A DNA stretch of 64,000 nucleotides from Actinomycetales bacterium Actino_02 (lineage in GTDB: Bacteria; Actinomycetota; Actinomycetes; Propionibacteriales; Propionibacteriaceae), in contig LUYM01000030.1 in the NCBI GenBank assembly GCA_001603275.1, positions 1 to 64,000 of the forward strand, given 5' to 3'. Of this stretch, positions 44,610 to 52,507 are shown one piece after another. The notes beneath the pieces are model-generated. The model had not been told where the DNA came from, made no database searches, and worked only from the letters and a program-made list of their open reading frames with translations. The position numbers and the translations under genes were made by a program. How positions within the stretch are numbered: the first letter of the stretch is position 1; the number at the start of each line of letters is the position of its first letter.

Positions 44610-45293
44610 ATGGCGACTCCCACCGAAATCGGAAAGCAACTGGTCACTCGGACCCCCGAGGTGGCCGGCGGGTTGCTGCGCAGCATTGTCGACTTCGCGA
44701 TCGACGGCAGTTTCTCCTTCCCGGGCGCCAAGGCTGCAGCCGCGAAGGCGCTGGAGGCCAAGACCGACCGGGAGCAGGCCATCGACTCTCTGGTGCTCCA
44801 GCATGTCGGGGTCGCCTCAGCGCAGGGCTTCGTCACCAGCGTCGGCGGGCTGATCACTCTGCCGGTCGGACTGCCGGCCAACATCGCGGGCATGGCGACG
44901 CTGAGCGTCCGAATGATCGCCGCCATCGCGCATCTGCGCGGCTATGACGTGGACGATCCGAGGGTGCGGACGGCGATCACTGTGCTGCTGCTGGGTGAGG
45001 ATGAGGTCCGCAAGCTGGTGGCCAAGGGCGCGCTGCCCACTCGTCCGCTGGCCATTGCGACCGCGCCAGTCTTCGATACCTCGCTGGATCGGCTGGTCTC
45101 GGAGAAGGTGATGGGTTCGCTGGCCGGACGGATGGGTGGCAAGCACCTGGCCGTCGTGGTCGTCCGCCGGATCCCGCTGATCGGCGGTGGCGTGGGTGCC
45201 GCCGTGGACGGCCTGCTCACCTTCGGCCTGGCCGCCTACACCAAGCGTGAGTTCGTGGCCCGCCAGCAGTTGAACCGGGGCACCGCCGAGTAG
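44610..45293 (+). CDS. EcsC family protein
   Basis: The 227-residue protein has the EcsC core: QHVGVASAQGFVTSVGGLITLPVGLPANIAGMATLSVRMIAAIAHLRGYD, with VRTAITVLLLGED and RRIPLIGGGVGAAVDGLLTFGLAAYTKREF. The alternating hydrophobic and glycine-rich helices suggest membrane association. The name comes from a gene linked to an ABC transporter in Bacillus, but the biochemical role is unknown. No ABC gene is adjacent here. Confidence 0.85.
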   Translation: MATPTEIGKQLVTRTPEVAGGLLRSIVDFAIDGSFSFPGAKAAAAKALEAKTDREQAIDSLVLQHVGVASAQGFVTSVGGLITLPVGLPANIAGMATLSVRMIAAIAHLRGYDVDDPRVRTAITVLLLGEDEVRKLVAKGALPTRPLAIATAPVFDTSLDRLVSEKVMGSLAGRMGGKHLAVVVVRRIPLIGGGVGAAVDGLLTFGLAAYTKREFVARQQLNRGTAE

Positions 45294-45304
45294 CCCCCAA
45301 CTGC

Positions 45305-45371
45305 GGGGACGGTTCCCCTACCGTCCAAGGTTCACGCAACGTCCAGGTTGGACCGAAATGGAACCGTCCCC
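45305..45371. repeat. REPIN-like pair of inverted type B repeats
   Basis: Type B elements at 45305-45326 (CCCTACC variant) and 45350-45371 (CCGAAATGG variant) face each other across the spacer AAGGTTCACG...CAGGTT. This is the same spacer that joins type A pairs at 38713 and 48908. Confidence 0.85.
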
Positions 45372-45416
45372 TTATGCCTCTGGAATGAACTCCGGTGGCG
45401 CGGAGTTAGTTGAAGC

Positions 45417-46436
45417 GTGAAGCACATTGGGTTCTTGTCGTTCGGTCACTGGACGCCCTCGGTCCACTCGCAGGTGCGTTCTGCATCGGACGCTCTGCTG
45501 CAGTCGATCGACCTGGCCGTGGCCGCTGAGGAGCTCGGCGCGGACGGCGCCTACTTCCGGGTGCACCACTTCGCCCGGCAGCTCGGTTCGCCGTTCCCGC
45601 TGCTGGCCGCGATCGGCGCCAAGACGTCCAAGATCGAAATCGGCACCGGCGTGATCGACATGCGCTACGAGAACCCGCTGTACATGGCCGAGGACGCCGG
45701 CGCGGCCGACCTGATCTCGGCCGGCCGACTTCAGCTCGGCATCAGCCGGGGATCGCCAGAGCAGGTCGTCGAGGGCTACCGCTACTTCGGCTACGAGCCT
45801 GCCGAGGGCAGCACGGACGCCGAAATGGCCCGCACCCACACCGACGTCTTCCTCGAGGTGCTGAAGGGTGAGGGCTTCGCCCAGCCCAACCCGCGTCCGA
45901 TGTTCCCGAACCCGCCGGGCCTGCTGCGCATCGAGCCGCACTCGCCGGGCCTGCGGCAGCGGATCTGGTGGGGCGCCGGCACTCGGGCCACCGCGGAGTG
46001 GACCGCGCAGAAGGGGATGAACCTGATGAGTTCGACCCTGCTCACCGAGGACACCGGGGTGCCGTTCCACCAGCTGCAGGCCGAGCAGATCCAGCGCTTC
46101 CGGGACGCGTGGGCGTCCGCCGGGCACGACTGGACGCCGCGGGTCTCGGTCAGCCGGAGCATCTTCCCGCTGGTGGACGAGCGTGACCACGCCTACTTCG
46201 GAGGCCAGGGCGACGACAAGGATCAGGTCGGCTACCTCGACGGCGGCAGCGCCCGATTCGGACGCTCCTACGCGGCCGAGCCGGACAAGCTGATCGAGGA
46301 GCTGGCTGAGGATGAGGCGATCGCCGCGGCGGACACGCTGCTGCTGACCGTTCCGAACCAGCTGGGCGTGGACTACAACGCCCACGTCCTGGAGTCGCTG
46401 CTCACCCACGTGGCACCGGCCCTCGGCTGGCGCTGA
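45417..46436 (+). CDS. LLM class flavin-dependent oxidoreductase (bacterial luciferase-like)
   Basis: The 339-residue TIM-barrel protein starts at GTG (KHIGFLSFGHW). Luciferase-family features include LAVAAEELGADGAYFRVHHFARQLGSPFPLLAAIGAKTSKIEIGTGVIDMRYENPLYMAEDAGAADLISAGRLQLGISRGSPEQVVEGYRYFGY. Members use FMNH2 or F420 to oxidise varied substrates. Neither the cofactor nor the substrate can be assigned here. It is probably transcribed alone. Confidence 0.9.
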   Translation: MKHIGFLSFGHWTPSVHSQVRSASDALLQSIDLAVAAEELGADGAYFRVHHFARQLGSPFPLLAAIGAKTSKIEIGTGVIDMRYENPLYMAEDAGAADLISAGRLQLGISRGSPEQVVEGYRYFGYEPAEGSTDAEMARTHTDVFLEVLKGEGFAQPNPRPMFPNPPGLLRIEPHSPGLRQRIWWGAGTRATAEWTAQKGMNLMSSTLLTEDTGVPFHQLQAEQIQRFRDAWASAGHDWTPRVSVSRSIFPLVDERDHAYFGGQGDDKDQVGYLDGGSARFGRSYAAEPDKLIEELAEDEAIAAADTLLLTVPNQLGVDYNAHVLESLLTHVAPALGWR

Positions 46437-46521
46437 GCCGGGTCGGCGGGCAGTTCGCCAGAAGCGGCCCGGAGAACTCATCAACTGATTAGTCTTCCCT
46501 CAGCGAGAGGGGACATCTGAG

Positions 46522-46800
46522 ATGAGTGATTCGGACGAAAGCCAGCCGGCCAAGACAGTCGACGCCAAACAAGGCGCGATGGTGGGCTTCGGCTTGCTCG
46601 GTGCAGCTGCTGCCGTCTTCATCCTGTGCTCGCTGGTGCAGGGAGCATTCGGGTCGAGCATGTTCGACACGAGCTACCGCGATCCCGGCATCGTCGGGAC
46701 GATTCTGATCAACCTCACCTTCTGGCCCGGTTGGATCGGCACTGTCGGCCTCGCCGTCTTCGGCGCATTCGCACTATGGGCGACCTACTCCAAGGACTGA
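46522..46800 (+). CDS. Small two-helix membrane protein of unknown function
   Basis: The 92-residue protein starts MSDSDESQPAKTVDAKQG, a charged cytoplasmic tail. Helices at about residues 20-42 and 60-86 (FWPGWIGTVGLAVFGAFALWATY) flank a short loop. The start follows GAGAGGGG at a normal distance. I do not recognise a family. It sits between the LLM gene and convergent alr. Confidence 0.7.
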   Translation: MSDSDESQPAKTVDAKQGAMVGFGLLGAAAAVFILCSLVQGAFGSSMFDTSYRDPGIVGTILINLTFWPGWIGTVGLAVFGAFALWATYSKD

Positions 46801-46830
46801 GTTCGTCCTCTCCATCGATCTGGACGCGAC

Positions 46831-47973
46831 TCAGCTGACGAAGGCGCGTCCGACCCGGGGCGTGATCAGGCAGGTCACCTCGTAGGGGATCGTCCCCATC
46901 CGCTCGGCGAGCTCGGCGGTGGTGATCTCCTCATCGCCATCGCGACCCAGGACGGTGACCACGTCGCCGACCTTGTCGGTGGCGTCCGGGCCGAGATCGA
47001 TCATCACCTGATCCATGCAGATCCGTCCGGCGACCTCGCAGCTGCGACCGTTGACCAGCATCCGCGCATTGTTGGAGAAGCGGCGGTTGTAGCCGTCGGC
47101 GTAGCCGATCGGGACGGTGCCGATCCAGGTGTCGCGCGGGGCCGTCCAGGCCCGGCTGTAGCCGACGGTTTCGCCCGCGGCGACCTTCTTCACGAAGGTC
47201 AGCGTGCTGCGCCATTCCAGGGTCGGCAGCAGTGGGACGCTCTTGGGCGACTGCGGATCGGGGTAGTCGCCGTAGGCGATGATTCCGGGCCTGACCAGGT
47301 CGAACCATGCCTCCGGATAGGTCAGGACGCCGCCGGACGCGGCCAGATGCTTGATCAGCGGACCGACCGCCGCCTCGACTTCGGCAGCCACCTTGGCGAA
47401 GAGGGCGATCTGGTTGCGGGTGAACTCCTCGCCGACCGGGACGTCCGAAATCGGCAGGTGCGACATCACTCCGACCAGCTTCAGCCCGGGCGCTGCGGCG
47501 GCCTGTCGGGCTAGCTCTGCGGCCTGCTCGGGCGGGCAGCCGATCCGGCGCATCCCGGTGTCGACCTTCAGATGGACGGCGATCGTCTTGCCCTGGGCGG
47601 ACGCAGCCGCCGAGGCTTCCGCGATCGACTCGGCATCGACCACGACCAGGCTGAGGTCGGCAGCCACGGCGTCGAACACCTCCTCGCCGCGCGCCATCGA
47701 CAGCTTCAGGATCGGCAGCGTGATGCCCGCCTCGCGCAGAGTGACGCCCTCGCGGACAGTGGCCACGCCCAGCCAATCGGCCGCACCGGTGCGCTCAATC
47801 AGCCGGCACACCTCGACGGCGCCGTGGCCGTACGCGTCCGCCTTGACCGCGACCAGCACCTGGCGCCCGCCGACGTGCGCGCGGATCGCGTTCAGGTTGG
47901 CGACGATGTGGTCGCCGCGAGTGGTGGCGACGCTGGGCGCTGGACGCCGCGTCGGGTGGCCGACCGAGTTCAT
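46831..47973 (-). CDS. alr: Alanine racemase
   Basis: The 380-residue PLP enzyme makes D-alanine for peptidoglycan. The PLP lysine lies in VLVAVKADAYGHGAVEV, and other family segments are HLKVDTGMRRIGCPPEQ, YSRAWTAPRDTWIGTVPIGYADGYNRRFSNNARMLVNGRSCEVAGRICMDQVMIDLG, with the catalytic Tyr in that region. The ATG at 47973 overlaps the sulfurtransferase stop (ATGA), so the two genes are coupled. The extension to 48027 is inside the upstream gene. Confidence 0.96.
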   Translation of the reverse strand: MNSVGHPTRRPAPSVATTRGDHIVANLNAIRAHVGGRQVLVAVKADAYGHGAVEVCRLIERTGAADWLGVATVREGVTLREAGITLPILKLSMARGEEVFDAVAADLSLVVVDAESIAEASAAASAQGKTIAVHLKVDTGMRRIGCPPEQAAELARQAAAAPGLKLVGVMSHLPISDVPVGEEFTRNQIALFAKVAAEVEAAVGPLIKHLAASGGVLTYPEAWFDLVRPGIIAYGDYPDPQSPKSVPLLPTLEWRSTLTFVKKVAAGETVGYSRAWTAPRDTWIGTVPIGYADGYNRRFSNNARMLVNGRSCEVAGRICMDQVMIDLGPDATDKVGDVVTVLGRDGDEEITTAELAERMGTIPYEVTCLITPRVGRAFVS

Positions 47974-48821
47974 GCGTCCGCCCCGGTGGCGACCGGACGC
48001 GCCGGATCGGACGACCAGCCTGACCACGACGGCGGATAGAGGACCGCGTTCACCCCGAGGCTGGCCAACGCCAGCAGGCTCTGTGCGGCCGAGACTCCGG
48101 ATCCGCAGTAGACGGCGATTGGCTGGCTGCCGGAGTAGACGTCGGCCGGCAGGTCGAGGGCCTCGAACAGGGCGTCCGGCTCGGGGAGAAGACCCTTGTC
48201 ATCCCACAGTTTGCCGACCGGACGGTTGATGGCGCCGGGCACGTGACCGGCCTTGGCGTCGATCGGTTCGACCTCGCCGCGGTAGCGCTCGCCGGCCCGG
48301 ACGTCGACGACGACCCCGTCGAAGTCGGCCAGTTCGTCCGCGGTGAGCGTGGGCAAGTGACCGAGGGTGAGCTGCAGTTGAGTCGGGGCGACCGGGGCCG
48401 CTTCGCCCTCGCGCAGGAAGGCTTCGGCGGCGAGCCAGGCGGTGATCCCGCCATCGAGGACGCGCACCTTCAGCCCGGCCCAGGTCAGCACCCACCAGGC
48501 GCGGCCGGCCGCGAAACTGCCCGGCTCGTCGTAGACGATGATCTCCCGATTCGGATCGATGCCGAGCTTGCCCAGGCCCTCGGACAGGCGAGTGGCGTCC
48601 GGCAAGGGGTGACGGCCGAGCGTGGGATCGGTGAGTGGCCCGGTGAGGACCTCCTCAAGGTCCAGGAATCGGGCCGGCGGCAGGTGGCCTTCGAGGAATC
48701 GCTGGTAGCCGGCGCCGTGCGGCTCGCCGAGCTTCCAGCGGACGTCGAGCACCTGCGCGCCCTCGTTCACCGCATCGGGCAGGTCGTTGACGCTGATCAG
48801 CACATCGCTTCGCGAACTCAC
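47970..48821 (-). CDS. Sulfurtransferase (thiosulfate/3-mercaptopyruvate type, two rhodanese domains)
   Basis: The 283-residue protein starts at GTG. Its tandem rhodanese domains are visible, with the N-terminal inactive domain around AQVLDVRWKLGEPHGAGYQRFLEGHLPPARFLDLEEVL. The active C-terminal loop is YCGSGVSAAQ, the catalytic Cys being in CGSGVSA. The loop wording fits 3-mercaptopyruvate sulfurtransferases (CGSGVTA) better than rhodaneses (CRKGVTA). It is coupled to alr by a 4-nt overlap. Confidence 0.93.
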   Translation of the reverse strand: MSSRSDVLISVNDLPDAVNEGAQVLDVRWKLGEPHGAGYQRFLEGHLPPARFLDLEEVLTGPLTDPTLGRHPLPDATRLSEGLGKLGIDPNREIIVYDEPGSFAAGRAWWVLTWAGLKVRVLDGGITAWLAAEAFLREGEAAPVAPTQLQLTLGHLPTLTADELADFDGVVVDVRAGERYRGEVEPIDAKAGHVPGAINRPVGKLWDDKGLLPEPDALFEALDLPADVYSGSQPIAVYCGSGVSAAQSLLALASLGVNAVLYPPSWSGWSSDPARPVATGADA

Positions 48822-48854
48822 CCCTGAAGCCTAGAACCCGGCCCCCTCCACCTT

Positions 48855-48976
48855 GGGGACGGTTCCATTACCGTCCACCGGGCCACCTCCATGCCGCCGG
48901 GACGAAAGGGGACGGTTCCTGTTACGTCCCAAGGTTCACGCAGCGTCCAGGTTGGGACGTAACAGGAACCGTCCCC
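48855..48976. repeat. Type B repeat followed by a REPIN-like type A pair
   Basis: A type B element lies at 48855-48876. Facing type A elements at 48908-48930 and 48954-48976 are joined by the same AAGGTTCACG...CAGGTT spacer as at 38713 and 45305. The second one ends only 8 bases before the E2 gene's stop codon. Confidence 0.9.
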
Positions 48977-48984
48977 GTTTTGAA

Positions 48985-50379
48985 TCAGAAGAGCAGCGCC
49001 AGCGCGGGGTCGGACATGATCGTCGAGACGTCGGCCAGGAACTTCGAGCCCATTTCGCCGTCCACCAAGCGGTGATCGAAGGTCAGCGAAACCGTGCACA
49101 CCGAGCGCGGCTCGATCCGCTCCTGATCGCCCTCGCCGACTACCCACGGCTTGCGCAGAATCGTCCCCAGGCACATGATCGCGGCCTCGCCGTTGTTCAT
49201 GATCGGGGTGCCGCCATCAACGCCGAAAACGCCCACGTTGGTGATCGAGAACGTCCCTCCGGCAAGGTCGGACGGTTGGACGCGGCCCTCCCGGGCCAGC
49301 GCGACCATGTCGTTCAGCCCGCGAGTCAGCTCGAGCAGGTTCAACTGATTCGCCCGCTTGATGTTGGGCACCACCAGCCCGCGCGGGGTCGCCGCGGCAA
49401 TGCCGAGGTTCACGTCGGTCGGGATCACCATCTCGTCAGCGGCGGCGTCGTAGCGGGAGTTGATCTCGGGCACCCGCTCGATGGCCAGGCAGGCCGCCTT
49501 GGCGAAGATCACCAGCGGCGACACCTTCAGCCCGGTGAAATCGCGGCGCCGGCGCAGGGTGTCGATCAGCTGCATGGTGGCGGTGACGTCCACCTCCACG
49601 AAGGCGGTGGCCTGCGGAACTGCTAGTGAAGCGGTCATTGACTGGAACATCGCCCGGCGGACGCCGCGCAGCGGGATCCGCTGTTCGCCCGGGTTCTCGG
49701 GCGGACGTCCGGCTGCGGTGAGTACGTCGGCCGCGGTGATGGTGCCGTCCGGGCCAGTGCCGACCACCGTGGCCAGATCAACGCCGAGGTCGCGGGCCAC
49801 CCGGCGGACCGGCGGCTTGGCACGCGGAACGTCGGTCGCTGGGACGAAAGAGGAGCCGTCCCCGTTTCGTCCCGGGGAGGTTGAGACCGTAGGGGCAGCC
49901 GCGGCGGCCGGAGCCTTGGTCGCGGCGGGCTGGACCGAAATGGAACCGTCCCCACGGTTGGCCGCCGGGGCGGGCGCGGACGCCTCGTGGCGACGGGCCC
50001 GTCGGCTGACTGCGGCGCGCGTCCCGTAGCCGACCAAGACCGCCCCCGAATCTTCGGTCTTGGCCGTGGCTACGGGCGACGCGCCCGCCGGTGCGTCGGC
50101 AGGGACGTCCGGCGAGTCTGAGTGATCGGAGTTGGAGCCCGCAGGCTCGTCCGCCCCGATCCGGATGATCGGCGTCCCGACCGGCACCACCTGGCCGGCC
50201 GGCACCAGGATCTCCTGCACCACGCCGGCGAACGGCGAGGGCAGTTCGACCAGCGACTTGGCGGTCTCGATCTCCAGCAGGACGTCGTTCACGGCGACCA
50301 CGTCACCGACAGCGACCTTCCACTCCACGATCTCGGCCTCAACAAGGCCTTCGCCCGGGTCGGGCAGTCGAAACTCCAT
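48985..50379 (-). CDS. Dihydrolipoamide acyltransferase (E2 of a 2-oxoacid dehydrogenase), with repeats inside the linker
   Basis: The 464-residue E2 has an N-terminal lipoyl domain (VLLEIETAKSLVELPSPFAG, lipoyl Lys near residue 43), a peripheral-subunit-binding domain (PPVRRVARDLGVDLATVVGTGPDGTITAADVL, about residues 180-212) and the acyltransferase core with the catalytic TFDHRLVDGEMG near the C-terminus. The Ala/Pro/Asp linker between the first two domains contains two dispersed repeats in frame: NRGDGSISVQP (type B, 49932-49953) and RNGDGSSFVPA (type A, 49841-49863). The reading frame is intact. It is the last gene of the E1alpha-E1beta-E2 operon. Confidence 0.94.
   Translation of the reverse strand: MEFRLPDPGEGLVEAEIVEWKVAVGDVVAVNDVLLEIETAKSLVELPSPFAGVVQEILVPAGQVVPVGTPIIRIGADEPAGSNSDHSDSPDVPADAPAGASPVATAKTEDSGAVLVGYGTRAAVSRRARRHEASAPAPAANRGDGSISVQPAATKAPAAAAAPTVSTSPGRNGDGSSFVPATDVPRAKPPVRRVARDLGVDLATVVGTGPDGTITAADVLTAAGRPPENPGEQRIPLRGVRRAMFQSMTASLAVPQATAFVEVDVTATMQLIDTLRRRRDFTGLKVSPLVIFAKAACLAIERVPEINSRYDAAADEMVIPTDVNLGIAAATPRGLVVPNIKRANQLNLLELTRGLNDMVALAREGRVQPSDLAGGTFSITNVGVFGVDGGTPIMNNGEAAIMCLGTILRKPWVVGEGDQERIEPRSVCTVSLTFDHRLVDGEMGSKFLADVSTIMSDPALALLF
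49841..49863 (-). repeat. Type A repeat inside the E2 coding sequence
   Basis: The GGGACG...CGTCCC stem with a GAAAGAGGAGC loop is in frame with the E2 gene and encodes NGDGSSFVP of the interdomain linker. Its loop differs from the intergenic consensus, suggesting drift since insertion. Confidence 0.85.
49932..49953 (-). repeat. Type B repeat inside the E2 coding sequence
   Basis: The GGACCGAAATGG variant of type B is in frame with E2 and encodes GDGSISVQ. It lies 91 bp from the second in-gene copy, start to start, within the same linker. Confidence 0.85.
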
Positions 50380-50390
50380 GGCTACGCCTT

Positions 50391-51371
50391 TCAGTGGGCC
50401 AAGCTCTGGTCGACCGCGTCGAGGACGCGATCGAGGTCGGGCAGGAAGCTGTGCTCGGTGCGGCTCGGCGGGTAGGGCAGGTCGTAGCCGGTGACCCGCA
50501 GCACCGGCGCCTGCAGTTCGTAGAAGCACTCGGCCTGGATCCGGGCGGCCAGTTCGGCGCCCATCCCGAGGGTCCGGGCGGCTTCGTGGACGACGACCAC
50601 CCGTCCGGTGCGGCGCACCGAGGCGAACACCGTGGCGTCGTCGATCGGCGACAGCGAGCGCAGGTCGATCACTTCGAGGCTGCGTCCCTCGGCTTCGGCG
50701 GCGGCAGCGGCGTCCAGGCAGGTGCGGACCATCGGTCCGTAGGTGAGCAGGGTGGCATCCGTCCCATGCCGGGCGATCCGGGCCTGGTAGAGCGAGTCGG
50801 GGGCCGCGGACGCGTCCACGTCCACCTCACCCTTGTCGTGGTAGCGCCGCTTCGGCTCGAAGAAGATCACCGGATCGGGGTCGGCGATCGCCTGCTGGAT
50901 CATCCAGTAGGCATCGGACGGGTTGGCGCAGGTGACCACCTTCAGGCCCGGGGTGTGCGCGAAGTAAGCCTCCGGCGATTCCGAGTGATGCTCGATGGCG
51001 CCGATGCCGCCGCCGTAAGGGATCCGGACGACCATGGGCACCGACAGCCGTCCGTGGGAGCGGAAGTGCAGCCGCGACACCTGAGAGACGATCTGGTCGA
51101 AGGCCGGGTAGACGAAGCCGTCGAACTGGATCTCGACGACCGGCTTGTAGCCGCCCAGGGCCAGCCCGACCGCGGTGCCGACGATGCCGGATTCGGCCAG
51201 CGGGGTGTCGACGACCCGGTCGCGTCCGAACTCGGCTTGCAGGCCTTCGGTGATCCGGAAGACCCCGCCCAGGGCACCGATGTCCTCACCGGCCAGCAGC
51301 ACCTTCGGGTCGTTGGCCAGCGCTCGGCGCAGCCCGGCGTTCAGCGCCTTGGCCATGGTCAGCGTGCTCAT
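50391..51371 (-). CDS. 2-oxoacid dehydrogenase E1 component, beta subunit
   Basis: The 326-residue transketolase-like subunit has LAGEDIGALGGVFRITEGLQAEFGRDRVVDTPLAESGIVGTAVGLALGGYKPVVEIQFDGFVYPAFDQIVSQVSRLHFR near the N-terminus and PYGGGIGAIEHHSESPEAYFAHTPGLKVV. A C-terminal domain (VIDLRSLSPIDDATVFASVRRTGRVVVVHEA) completes it. These are features of pyruvate or branched-chain 2-oxoacid dehydrogenase E1beta. Its ATG overlaps the E1alpha stop (ATGA), and the E2 gene begins 11 bp after its stop. Confidence 0.95.
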   Translation of the reverse strand: MSTLTMAKALNAGLRRALANDPKVLLAGEDIGALGGVFRITEGLQAEFGRDRVVDTPLAESGIVGTAVGLALGGYKPVVEIQFDGFVYPAFDQIVSQVSRLHFRSHGRLSVPMVVRIPYGGGIGAIEHHSESPEAYFAHTPGLKVVTCANPSDAYWMIQQAIADPDPVIFFEPKRRYHDKGEVDVDASAAPDSLYQARIARHGTDATLLTYGPMVRTCLDAAAAAEAEGRSLEVIDLRSLSPIDDATVFASVRRTGRVVVVHEAARTLGMGAELAARIQAECFYELQAPVLRVTGYDLPYPPSRTEHSFLPDLDRVLDAVDQSLAH

Positions 51372-52507
51372 GCGTTCACCTCGAAGGACGCCTCGTAGGC
51401 CTCGAACTCCGCTCGCTGGCGATGCAGATGTTCGGGGGTGTCGGTGTAGACGAGGTCAAAGCTGTCGGCTAGGTCTGGTTCGACCAGTTGGACGCAGCCC
51501 GTCCGCAGCCGCTCGGCTTGAGTCGCAGCTTCGGCGGCGACCCCATCCAGCCAGGCATCGTCGATCAGGCCCTTGGCTAGCAGATACGTCCGCAGCCGGT
51601 CGATCGGATCCTTGGCCTTCCACTCGGCGACCTCGTCGGCGCTGCGGTACTTAGTCGGATCATCAGAGGTGGTGTGGGCACCCATCCGGTAGGTGAACGC
51701 CTCGATCAGCACCGGCCCGGCGCCACTGCGGGCCCGCTCCAGCGCCCACTCGGTGACCGCGCGGACGGCCAGGACGTCGTTGCCGTCCACCCGGACGCCC
51801 GGGAAGCCGAAGCCGGAGGCTCGCCGGTACAGCGGGACCGGGGTCTGGACGGTGGTCGGCTCACTGATCGCCCACTGGTTGTTCTGGCAGAAGAAGACCA
51901 CCGGCGCGTTCGCCGCGGCGGCGAAGACGAACGCCTCGTTCACGTCGCCCTGGCTGGTGGCGCCGTCGCCGAAGTAGACCACCACGGCGCCGTTGTCGTC
52001 GGGGTTGGGGTTGCCGACTCGTCCATCGCGCTGGAGGGCCATGGCCATCCCAACCGCGTGCAGGGTCTGGGTGCCGATCACAAAGCTGGGCAGGTGCAGG
52101 TTCGCCGGGCCGGTCGGCCAGTCGACCATGGCGGTGCCACGGAAGGTGCCGAGGAACTCCAGCGGGTCCAGGCCGAGGGCCAGATAGACGCCGAGTTCCC
52201 GGTAGGACGGGACGATCAGGTCGTTGCTGCCGAACGCGCGGGCCGAGCCGATCTGGGCTGCCTCCTGGCCAAGCGATTGCACCCATAGGCCGAGTTCGCC
52301 CTTGCGCTGCAACGCGGTGCCTTCGGTGTCGATGGCTCGGGTGAGCAGCATCGTCCGCAGGTCTTCGACAAGGTCCTGGTCACTGCCGGTGTAGTGAAAT
52401 TGCTCGTCAGCGACCAGTTCCCCAGACGGCGTGAGCAGCTGAATCAGGTGATCGTCAGCGCTGGTGGCAAGCTCGGCGGCTACCGCTTCGGGCAAGGCAA
52501 CTCCCAT
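51368..52507 (-). CDS. 2-oxoacid dehydrogenase E1 component, alpha subunit
   Basis: The 379-residue subunit binds thiamine diphosphate through VVYFGDGATSQGDVNEAFVFAAAANAPVVFFCQNNQWAISEP (GDG...N motif). The phosphorylation-loop-like YRMGAHTTSDDPTKYR is also present. Sequence style (FHYTGSDQDLVEDLRTMLLTRAIDTEGTALQRKGELGLW) fits the BCKDH/acetoin-pyruvate E1alpha group, and branched-chain 2-oxoacids are a likely substrate. No E3 gene is present, as is common when a shared lipoamide dehydrogenase is used. A GGTTACGTAACC palindrome lies 30 bp upstream. Confidence 0.95.
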   Translation of the reverse strand: MGVALPEAVAAELATSADDHLIQLLTPSGELVADEQFHYTGSDQDLVEDLRTMLLTRAIDTEGTALQRKGELGLWVQSLGQEAAQIGSARAFGSNDLIVPSYRELGVYLALGLDPLEFLGTFRGTAMVDWPTGPANLHLPSFVIGTQTLHAVGMAMALQRDGRVGNPNPDDNGAVVVYFGDGATSQGDVNEAFVFAAAANAPVVFFCQNNQWAISEPTTVQTPVPLYRRASGFGFPGVRVDGNDVLAVRAVTEWALERARSGAGPVLIEAFTYRMGAHTTSDDPTKYRSADEVAEWKAKDPIDRLRTYLLAKGLIDDAWLDGVAAEAATQAERLRTGCVQLVEPDLADSFDLVYTDTPEHLHRQRAEFEAYEASFEVNA

